From Vandiemenella viatica (lineage: Eukaryota; Arthropoda; Insecta; Orthoptera; Morabidae): 64,000 nucleotides of DNA. The stretch covers positions 28,301,112 to 28,365,111 of the forward strand of contig JARYHS010013630.1 in NCBI GenBank assembly GCA_031002005.1, given 5' to 3'. Below, one piece after another: positions 13,901 to 25,600 of this stretch; positions within the stretch are counted from its first letter, which is position 1; the number at the start of each line of letters is the position of its first letter. The notes below the pieces were generated by a model. That model was not told the DNA's origin. It saw nothing but the letters and a program-made list of their open reading frames with translations, and made no database searches. The translations under genes and the position numbers were made by a program.

Positions 13901-16900
13901 TGTTACAAACTTCACGAATTGTCTGCCTTCATGAATAACATCACGCACTTTCATGATCATTTCCAGTGTTGTGATTGTTGACGGTTTGTCATCTTCTCTG
14001 CCTCCCTAGAGGTGCTTGAGCCACTCAATTGTTCTTGCTTGACTCAGCGCACTATCACCAAATGCCTCCATCAGCATGGAGTGAGTTTCAGCTGCAGTTT
14101 TCTTCAACTTGAAACAGAATTTGATGCAAATCCGTTGCTCCTTCATGTTATCCATTTGACAATTTGCAGAAGCATTAAAACATGTCTTACCATGCATCAC
14201 TACAACTCATAACTGCATGTGCCAAAGATGACATACTTTTGTACTGCAGTAGCTAAAATGTGTACTTTGTGACCTCTAGCAGCGTAATGCCTAACAATCA
14301 AATTCTTAGATATTTTGGGGAGTACCTCGTATAAGGAAAAAGTAATGTAATTTGGTATCAGTAGAGATGCACAAACCACCAATACTTATTACGGTCAAAT
14401 CTTGGTTGCATGAACAACTGTTAGAGAATGAAGTTTTCCTGAGGATTATAGAACTTACTACATAGATGGAGGACAAGCATAAACTACTTTAGATTGTTAG
14501 TATTCATACAGTACTAATATGAGTTACTAGAAGCAGAGTTTTGGAGAAATGAAAAAGAAAAATTAAGATTTATGCTGCTTAGTGTTGTGGAAGAATGAAT
14601 GAGTATCATGAAGCTTTCACGAGAGGAGTAAAAGCATTTATGGAGTTAAGAAGCAGAAATATGATAGTCAACTTTTTAGGGACTTAAGTCTACTAAATGA
14701 GAGTTGGTAAAAATATAAGATTAATAATAAAACAGGGTAGATATTTGAAAATACCTTTAAGATTGAGGGAGATTTTACACAGATGCCGAAACAAAGCAGA
14801 GAGAGCAAACTACGTTCAGTGTTTTCCTAAGAAAATGTGATTTGACAATATTAAAAAAATATTATAAACTGAACTCATTCTCGTAGATTAATGCTTCAGG
14901 AAGCTAATTTTTTCAATTTTGTAAAGAAAAGTGGATTATTTTTAATAAAAAAGTGAAATAAAAATTATACTTTTCTTACCTCTGGTCACGTGACAGAAAA
15001 CGCTCTAGGATTGGTGGTCGCTTGAGTGACGTCACACGTCTGTAAATGCTGCGGCTAGGAAGGGAGCGTATCCTATTATCCAAGTTTTCAACTATTTTTC
15101 TTGTTTGTTGCTGGTCATTTCTTCTTATTGATGAAATTTCATTTTAAATAGAAAATCGAGAACAATTTGTAAAAGCCTACAGCGGAAAAATATCGAAAGT
15201 AGATGCCTTATTTGTGGGGCTGGCTACAGAAAAAATCTCTGACTTTTATTCTGCTGAGCTTAAAAATGTAACAGTTTCAATTTGAGACTCATTTATATTT
15301 AAATTGAAAGTTAGAGATTGATTGTTTTGCGTTAGCAAACCATACGTCGAAAAATTCTGTAGGCGAAATTTGTGCAGTCATGCTGAAAATAAAGAAAAGT
15401 TTTATGGGTGTCGGAAATATGCGCAAACCAATGAAGGTATTTCTTGTAGCTAATAAGCTGCTATTTCAAATAACTATAGTAAGAGATCGGTATAATGTGG
15501 TATAATGAACTAAAACTCAAAATGAAACTGGCTCAGTAGTTTTTTTTTAATTAAAAATAATTTCGCTCTGTTTTAATTATGCTATTGTATCTCGGAAAAA
15601 TCATGCGTAAAATTACCTTGAGGATTGCCAAAAGCAATAGCAACACACAAATCACTACTAACACGCAGAAACACAGTGGAATGGCGCGGCCGACTGGAGC
15701 GCTTGATCGGTGGATCACAGGAAGCCCATTGTTCAAACTATTTTTTCTATTGTTAGGCGTGAATTCGTGGAAAATAAACCTTTGTTCCAAGTAATATGGT
15801 TTATCTACTTTGAATATAAATAACTATTTTGCCTGCGTGGACCATTATCAAAACTAATTTTGTGCCTCTAGATTTAGAAAATATCACACTGTGCAGCTTC
15901 CTCTCGGATGCGAGGCCAGAGCCTTAACCGCTCACTCACCACGCTTGGAACAATTGAATGTTGTGGGCCATTTTTCTTAATTGCAAATTAAAGATTATAG
16001 ATAAATGAAATGTTTTTGTCAATAAAACTGAATTTGTTTGTTTATTCATTTACCTACCTCGTTTCACTTCATCTCACACAAACTGTGAAGTGTTTACAAT
16101 TAACATAAAGAGAAGCAACGAAGAAGTAGTGTCCGGATAGCTGCGTGATTGAAGAGTGGTAATGGAATTCATAACGTCCTACGTTCGAACCTTGGTTGGG
16201 ATAATATTTTTTGCATGAATTTTTTCCGTTTTTGTTTGCTGTTTTTTGCACTACCATCTTTTTATTCGAAGAATTCATAATAGTTGCTAAGCGTCATGCA
16301 AGCGTTTGAAACGAATTGCTACCATACATGAAAACTTCCTGACATAACTGCGTCTATTAGGAGATATTTACTTTTAATGTGAAAGTAATTTTCATTTTTA
16401 AAAAAAACTGTTTTTCGGTGTGCAAGTAACGTCCAATTTCCTTTTTGAAATCTTCTTTGGTTGTTTCAAATGGTTGCAATTCGCTTGTTATCTAAAAGTT
16501 GTGAAGCCTTCAGAAAAAAGAAAAGAAACATTAAATTGAATTTTGTTGGATTTTCAGAAAAAAATGATTATGCGATGCAACCAACAGCAACTAGTATCCA
16601 AAGAAAATGATAAAAGAAAACAAATTGAACATATTCCGAAGCGAGGATCGAACCATAGGACCCTAACCATAATAATTCTCACCTTAAACAACCTATTACA
16701 TTTAACTCTACGAAATTGCGGTGCAAATGAGCTTCACAGAAAACCGTAAGTGACTTTTTCACAATATCAAATTGAAGTTGTCATATTTTTAAGCTTCACA
16801 GAATAAAACTCGGTGGATTTTTCTATAGCTATCCCCATAAATAAGGCGTCTACTTTCAATATTTTTCCGCTGTAGGCTTTTACAAATTGTTTTCGATTTT

Positions 16901-19900
16901 ATATTCAAAACGAAGTTTCATCAATAACAAGAAATAACCAGCAACAAACAATAAAAATAGTTGAAAAGTTGGGTAATAGGAAACGCTCCATTCGCAGCTG
17001 CAGCGTTTGCAGAGGTGTGACGTCACGACTGTCGTTAGACACGCCAGGCAGTTAAGGAGCGTTTTGGCGGGCTTTTAAATTCTTTAAACTTTAACTTTGA
17101 ATTTTACACAAAATAATGCACTTTCGTCAAAAAATCTCTTCACTACGTGAATAAGGTATACCAATAAACAATTTAAAACCATGTAATCTTGGTTGTCCGG
17201 GTTGAACCGCGTCAATTTGTTGAAACCTAATGTTTCGGCCATCATTTTGTGGCCTTCTTCAGAGTACTGTCACGGCTGGAACTGCTGCCGCCTATATATA
17301 GCTCCCGAAGAACGCGCTAGCCGTTTGGAGTGACGTCACTAAAACTACCGCCGCCAGCGTGGCCGGTCCGATGGGGGCCTGCGTCCCGCGTTTTCCTGAT
17401 CAAGCATGACCATATTTGGTCAAGTTGTAGCCCGCCGTCCCCGTTCATATTATCTGGTCGTTTTTTAATTTCCAATGCTTCTCTGACACGCCGGGGCCAC
17501 CATCTGCTTTCTTGAACCAATACACTTGTGTCATTGAATAAAATTGCGTGCCCACTGTCAGCAGAGTGTTGCGCTACAGCTGATTTGCTGACGTCATAGT
17601 TTGTGGCCAAGTGTATATCGGCGAAACTGGACGGACAGTCAAGGAAAGGCTGTGTGAACACATGAGACATCTTAAAAATAATGACGTCAGCAAATCAGCT
17701 GTAGCGCAACACTCTGCTGACAGTGGGCACGCAATTTTATTCAATGACACAAGTGTATTGGTTCAAGAAAGCAGATGGTGGCCCCGGCGTGTCAGAGAAG
17801 CATTGGAAATTAAAAAAACGACCAGAAAATATGAACGCGGACGGCGGGCTACAACTTGACCAAATATGGTCATGCTTGATCAGGAAAACGCGGTACGCAG
17901 GCCCCCATCGGACCGGCCACGCTGACAGTGGGCACGCAATTTTATTCAATGACACAAGTGTATTGGTTCAAGAAAGCAGATGGTGGCCCCGGCGTGTCAG
18001 AGAAGCATTGGAAATTAAAAAAAACGACCAGATAATATGAACGCGGACGGCGGGCTACAACTTGACCAAATATGGTCATGCTTGATCAGGAAAACGCGGG
18101 ACGCAGGCCCCCATCGGACCGGCCACGCTGGCGGCGGTAGTTTTAGTGACGTCACTCCAAACGGCTAGCGCGTTCTTCGGGAGCTATATATAGGCGGCAG
18201 CAGTTCCAGCCGTGACAGTACTCTGAAGAAGGCAACAAAATGATGGCCAAAACGTTAGGTTTCAACAAATTGACGCAGTTCAACCCGGACAACCAAGATT
18301 ACATTGACAACGACCGCGGAAGTCTGCGCAGCCAATTTAAAACCATCTTGAAGAAGTAGTCAAATACCCTATTAGGTTATAATGGGAATAAGTGATTACA
18401 AAGCAGATACAAGATGATTCAATTAATCAAAAGCCAAAATTGAAGGAGGATGAATGGAAAATTGTAAACAGGCATGGAATCTAGAACTGGAGAGATATTT
18501 TAACAAAAGCTTCAGTATGTAGAGGAACAGTATCCATACAGTGTACAAGAAGTAGAAATAGTTGATTATTGAGGTACTATGGATGAGGGAAGAAATGTTT
18601 ACTCAAAAATATAAATGAAAGAAAGCATTAAATTTGTGAACAATATTCGTCAAATGAGGAAAATAAAATGATGAAAGATTTTGTTTCTTATGGCTTTACG
18701 CCTCATTGACATCAAGGTCAATAGAGGTGGGAAAGCACTGTAAGGACTGGGGGCAAGAAACAGGAAGGCCTTTTAAAGGAAGCATCCCAGCATTTGCCAG
18801 GTGTGATATAGGGAAACAATAGAAAACCCAAATCTGTATGACCGGACGGGGATTTGAACCCACGTCCTCCCAAATGCGATGCCAGAACGTTAACTGTTCA
18901 CCCACCACACCTGGTGTAGTTGCAAAGATAAGCACACAATAGATTAGAAAATCAGAAGGGCAGTATGGAACATTTCAAACAAAAAAATCATGGAATTAAT
19001 AGCAGTAAATATGGAAGCAAATTGAATGGGAGAGAATGCTTTCAGACATTTATGGATAAAAATTGAAACAAAATTAATGATAATACAAAAAAGAGGAAAT
19101 AATGAGCAACTGGTTTGATTTCACCCTCCTGTGCCCTCAGACTGTGACAATGATAAAAAGGGAAAATGTCAGAGCAGGAGCTTCTTTTCATAAGTAGAAA
19201 TAAACAAACTAGGAAATTAGAAGTAGATTCTGAGGATACTATGAGAGAGCGAGGAAGGTTAAAAGAAAATATCATAAAATCATCTGGTATGGATAATATT
19301 GCTAAAGATGTGTTATGGATCTGTGAATATGACATCCTATTATAGGTAGAAAAGTTAAATTGACTGTTTGGAGACTGGTTCCCTAGTAGAGAACTTATAC
19401 TGTACTGTCTTAGTGTCAGTTTATAGACGAAGAGAGACAAATGGGGTTGGACGATTATGGAATGATTAGTTTGAACTTGAGCAATCTGGTAGCTCAGTGG
19501 TAAATCTGCTTGCTTTCCATAGTTTGTGGTCCAATCTCAAGTTCAAATCCTGGTAGGTCCAGGAAATTTTGAGAGTTGTGTTTGATCATAAGAGGAATGC
19601 CAGGACATTCCGTGGTTCAGATCCCAAGTCAGAAGAGCAACTAGATTTGTCTGTACAAATTATCAGAGGAATCAGCCAGGAACTGGTATGATAAAGGAGC
19701 TGGATTGGGAGTCATTGGAGGAAAGAAGGAAGGTGAAGAGTGCTGAGAATATACAGGGCATATGTTGGTGATGGGGCTTGGAGGGATATTGGTGCATGGA
19801 AGATAAAAGGCGATCATGACTACAAGCTGGCACTCAATTTCATACATAAGGGAGAGGGAAAGTTTTCTTTAGTTGGTAAGTGTGTCAGGGATTGGAACAA

Positions 19901-22640
19901 ATTACCAAATGAAGTTATGAATAATTTACCAAAAACTGCTTAAGGAATTTAAAATTAAAAGTTGTAAATTGGAAAAGTAGGGGAGGAATTTAATACTGCA
20001 ACTACAAGAGAAATTTTTAAAAATACTATAAAATGGGGTAATTATATGACTAGTGGAATTGCCACTGGAGTGTTAGCTACATCACAATTAAATTAAACAA
20101 CTGTTGGTCCCGTAGGTAAGGAACTGGCTGCCCTAACTCTGGACACAATGGCTTAGTATGCTGCCTTCAGGAGGATCCTACCAGCTTTCCAGTTGTAGAC
20201 TAAGTTAGTGTGTGTTGTTGTTGTTTTTTTATATATTTTTTATGCATTACTTTATAATAGGAAAAAAACTGCCATTTTGGTCTAGGCTGCATTTCAAACT
20301 ATCCACAATCTTTACTAATAAGGCCACTCAAATATCAAAATGGTTTAAATTATTTTTAAAAAAATCCTCATAACTTATCCTATAACAAGGATATTGCAAC
20401 TCTGTCAATCTAACTACATTAGTACTGCTGTAACTACCTTAGACAAATGTCATAGAATGTTAATGTCTCAGACGCTATAATATGTGAGTGAACTTTGTTA
20501 TATGTATGTTAAATTTGTGCAGTATATATGATGGCTATAATATACCTGTATACTTAAAAAAATATTGGGTTAACTCTAGATCGTGATACCGCTATAACCA
20601 CTTACCACCTCGCGATGTAAACACTTGCAGATGGAGAGTGTAGTATGACGTCACTATGTTGCTGAATGTAACATAACAGTATTTCTCTAGATAACTTATT
20701 TAAACTGACAAGCCTACTATGAATGAAGGAAAATGTTCCTACAGCGTTTTGAGAATTTCCTGTTCACTTTGTAACTTGAGTCATTTACAGTACTGAAACA
20801 TCTGTTGACTAACTAGAAGTGATAGGTATTTTTGAAAATGGATCGTCATGTTATTTCCAGCAATGATGCTGTTAGAAAATAATGCAATTTGAATATCGGG
20901 ATATTGAATTACGCAGATGGGTTTAATTCTAGAAAATAATACCAAGAACATTGAAAATTGATATTCATTCTATGGAGAAACCGGAAGTTTGTAATTTGAT
21001 TTTTTTTATCACATGTAATGTGTAAATTAATTAATGTAAAATCTAAAATTAAATTTTGAAATTCATAATGACATAGGTATCGCAATACAGAATTAAGCAG
21101 AAGGACTATATTCTAGATACCGATTCCATACGGTACATATCCAAAACTGTGAGTGTAATTTCCGATTAATATATAGCTTTATACAGTCAATAAGATTTTT
21201 AGTTAATAAAACATGGATATTTAATTTCTCCCTGCCCAAAAAACCCCCATTATCATGCAGTCCCATAAGGGAACATCCATAAACCACATAACTCCATTTT
21301 TGCCTCCTGTGAACCTCCCCCCCCCCCCTCCCTTACGAAGCTCGACGTGGCTTTTGCCTCTACCACCCCCCCTCTCCCCCCACATAGCTTTTTTCCCTAT
21401 TGATTCCAGAAGATATTTTATACGGTTTTCTCTTGTCAGACTATCGTAAATTACATATGGAGATAGTTAAATAACAGAAATAAATATTCACATGCTGTTG
21501 TGTGTTTTGTATCTTATTTTAACTGTGACAAATAATATGAATAAGAAGCTACGTGGCTTGGAAACATCGCCACACTCCTCCCCCCCCTCCCCACAGCTAA
21601 GCGTAGCTTTCCAGCGAACCCCCTCCTCTCCTAGACGGAGCCATGCAGGTTTATGGACGCTCCCTAAATGACATTTGTTGCTTCATGGAGTCTGAATACG
21701 TCACACATGGAAAAACAATGACATCATATGTACCAGGTGATATTAGTGTTTACAATGCTGTAGTCGGTGAGGCGGTAAGTGGTTGTAGTGGTATTGCAAT
21801 CTAGAGTTTTACCAAAATATCGTCCAAGGAATATATATATATAAAATTAAAATAAAAAAATCAGACCTAAAAGGCAAGTCCTTCTTGAGTACCAGCCATT
21901 GAATAGGAGCTGTGAAGGATTTTTAAGATTGTATAATAAATAAGGAATTATTGAATGAATGATAAAATTTAATTATCTTGACATGTGATTTGATGCTAAG
22001 CTCAAATGGGCAGGCAAATAGAGATGTGAAGGGAGGTTTCAAAGTCATAAATCTTTAGTGCAGGGATAACAATTTTATTTTAATTTAATTGCAGTCAAGC
22101 AAATGCCTAGGTGGTAATTTCCCTGTACACCTACATTTCACTTTAAAAAAAAAAAAATAAGAGCAATTTCATTATTTAACAACGGTTACCATTTATAAAT
22201 TTTTATTTGAAATTCCTTCAGGCGTTTCTTGTATACTGTTAGCACCTCCCTGCTTAATTTACTCTAATCTCTTTCTCCTTATCTTATGGGACCTAATGGA
22301 TACCAAATATTGGAGTTGGACTATGATGTATTGAGAGCAGTTAGATTGGTTTGTAGCAATTACCACACTGACACAATCAATGGTTGATATGATATGCAGG
22401 GCATATATTGGCGATAGGAATAATGCATGGAAGGGGAAGGCAACTATGACCACAAACTTGCACTTGATTTCATGCATAAGGGAGTGGGAATTTTTTTGTT
22501 TGTTGATAAGGGTGTCAAGGATTGGAACAAATTACCAAGAGTAGTGATGAATAATTTTCCAAAAACGCTTAAGAAATTTAAACTTTGTAAATCAGATTAT
22601 TAAATGGGGGAGGAATTTAACATTCTAATTATAAAAGAAA

Positions 22641-22671
<31 letters not shown>

Positions 22672-25600
22672 GGTAATTAGATTACTAGGGAAATTTCCAC
22701 CAGAGTGTTGGCTCCATCACAATTAATAATAATAATAATAAAACAGTTGTGTCAAGAGTACTGAAAGACAAAGGAAATTTAAAAAGCATACACTGGTGGT
22801 GAAACTTCCAATAATGTTGGTGTAAAATTAGGAAAAGTATGTGGAAGGGAAGAGATGATGATCACCATTAATTAACACTTGGAGGAGTTGGATAAATATC
22901 ATGTTTGAAGTGTTGAACAGTTTATATTAAACAGTAAAATAATTTAAAGGAAAAATCTGTGTAGTGAAAAAATATGTGAGTAACAAATTAGCATCAGGTC
23001 ATTAGTTCCATAACATTAAATAACAATAAATAGGCCTACAGTTACTGGTACTTTTAGCTCAATATCAAAAGAATAAGAAATGTAATGAATTGTTACAGTA
23101 ATCTGAGTGATATGCTACAGTTAATTCTTTCACAGCAGCAACAAAACATAAAAATATTTGAAAAATAATAATTCAGAGAACTGAATTTTCTACCATAAGT
23201 TCCTATAAATAACACTCACCAAAATTGAAGGCTTCGATGAGTGAAACACATATGAGACAAATAAAAATATATACAATATTTCGGATTACCTCAAGTCCCA
23301 TATTCTAGCACTGCAGTCTTCTCCTCCAGTAAACATCCACTTGCCATCCTCTTGAAAACCAACTCCTGTTACATTTTTTGAAACACCTTCATAATTTATC
23401 ACAGGATTAGGGTTGCTCGAAGTCAGATCATACATCCGAATGTGCTGATAACCTATAAAAAGAGAATATTCAGGCAAATATCAATAATGCTGATAAACTT
23501 ACAGAAAGTAAGAATGGAATTCCTCATTAAAGCAATCTGAAAATCAAGAAACGCTATATGTAGTTCACTTCCCATTTCCTGTTTTCAAGTCTGCAACCAA
23601 TATATTATTGAATTTAGTTGATGTATGGAAAATAGCTTCTGTGCTTAACATACGTCCCTTAACATATTTTATGTACTGAAAATGCAATGGCAAATGGCAC
23701 TATCTTTGATGTCTACTGGGAAAGTATTTACTGAAAAAGCTATTGTAGGAATACTGTTGTCCTGGCCTCATATCCTGGCCACTGAATATTCTTTGTTTTT
23801 AAATAGTTGTACTTATAGCTTCCACTCATTTCTAGCCTTATCCATTATGAGTAGGATATTGAAGTTTTAAATATTCTACCATGCAGACCGCCTTGTAAGC
23901 TACCTTACTCTCTATTTTCGAGATTCAGTTAAAATCCGGCAAAGTTTGAGGTTAACATCAGTACACGATACCATAGTTCAAATCGAGATAACAACACTTT
24001 AAGTTCAGAAAAGTAAATAAACCACACATAGCAACCATAAATAAGAAGTTTCAAGTAAAATATAAACCATAAACTTACCTAAATGAGCGTAATCCATAAT
24101 AATCCTGAAGCAAAATACACGGGTTTGTTTACCCGACCACAACGCTAATATTCCACTAAATTAAACACTGTAAAGCACTTCAATAATTAGAATTTCACCA
24201 TCGATATTAAATTCACTAATAACTCGCAGTTCCAGACCGATTTAAAGCAGTAAATATGATTTTAAAACATCTCCACATGGGATTTAGTTCAATATTTAAT
24301 TTCAGTACATCTAAACAGTTTCAGAGCTTTAAAAGTAAATGTAACTAAGTAAAATAACCGGCCAGTCAATATTCCTTAAGTTTCCGATAAACATCAACTA
24401 ATAAATAGAAGATATAAGTAAATAATAGTCGTAGCAACGAACTTTTAAAATATAATTTCTTTTCGGCTAACATATTTCACGAACTAAAAACTTTTCTAAA
24501 GTACTTAAATTAAGTAAAGGTTCGATTTAAATTTAGTTTCAGGCCACAACTGTCTTTAAATAAAAAGTGAAGTTTCGGTTGCACAAGCTAGGAAAACAGT
24601 AAATTTTAGAAATTCTATAACTTCTGATAGCCTTAACAGATTTAAAAGATTTTTACACCACTGGACTCGGTAGGAGCCGGGGAACACTTTGAAAATAATA
24701 TGAACTTGAGATTTTAAAGTTTTGCACATTCATCTTTCGCAGGTGATGTAGGATGACGTATCACAATACGCGAAACAAATGTGCTTTTAAATTAACCAAC
24801 CTTCAAAATTCATTTTCACCGGTCTGGAAGCTCTAAAAACAAAACCTAACACACCACTACACTTGTCTCATTACACTCTTCATCTTGTGATTTTCGGGTA
24901 GCACTCAGTCAACAGATTATTTTTCTAGATAGACTATTGTCTAGGTCAGTAGACCACTTTGATAAAAGAGACCCGGCCGCCATTTTTATCACATTTTGTT
25001 GAAGTGCTGGGTCGAGTTCACATGTAGTCGTGTGTGCTTAAGTTTGAGAAGACCCGCGGTCGCGGTGGCTTATGGATAGACAGGTCAAGAACAGTATGGC
25101 TGACCGATGCCATTTTTAAAACCGGCATGGCCAACGTAACATTCTAAAACTTTCCGACATGAGTTCATCTTAACTTTCGATTTCATTTGGGGTGGTGCGG
25201 TCTGTTCTGTTTCATGACTTGTGATCTTCGGCAAATGATTTTCTCCGATTGCCATTGCTAACTGTGACTTTTGTAACTTCTGTGAAAATTTTAAAGAATA
25301 TATACTTCCGTTATCTGGATGCAGACTTTCATTTCTACTTTAGTACCTTTCTTACAGGAGGTTAATCTGTAAGTGGCGACTGTGGTCATCTTTACAGTTA
25401 GCATTCTACAAGGTTTTACACGGTTATAGAACTTTTCCGAACTTTGACAACTTTTTGGATAACTTCAAGTTTAGGTGGAGAAGCCGATTCCAACCCCGTA
25501 TGCAGCTTATCCCCTAACAACCTACAACCTCTTTGTGAACCATTATTGGTTTGAGGACCACAGGTAGAGAAACACTGGTACAGTATATAATGTTTTTTTT

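Larger units (their letters stand above)
17183..18332. mobile_element. Penelope-like element: inverted pair of 3' ends, 14-bp target duplication
   Basis: The left part (17183-about 17597) reads on the minus strand and the right part (about 17605-18332) on the plus strand; both encode the same GIY-YIG endonuclease tail and the same 3' untranslated region, forming a head-to-head palindrome with an about 85-bp centre. The 14-bp flank 'caatttaaaaccat' is present at 17169-17182 and again at 18333-18346. The right arm carries an internal direct duplication of about 190 bp (from about 17717 and from about 17923, each starting 'gacagtgggcacgcaat'), absent from the left arm. No reverse transcriptase part is present. 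Inverted partial copies are typical of Penelope-like elements. Confidence 0.88.
18400..20105 (+). mobile_element. CR1/L2-like LINE copy H, decayed, plus strand
   Basis: A plus-strand remnant of the same family as copy A. Near 19260-19330 it reads [11 protein letters not shown] in the place of the family's 'KGAGVDTITTDML' block. From about 19625 it continues with [21 protein letters not shown] and, at 19740-19943, [15 protein letters not shown] to [15 protein letters not shown]. The 3' end is 'catcacaattaaattaa' at 20105. The middle of the RT is missing. A SINE sits at about 18680-18912 and a tRNA-like sequence at about 19480-19600. The extent left of 19000 is uncertain. Confidence 0.7.
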
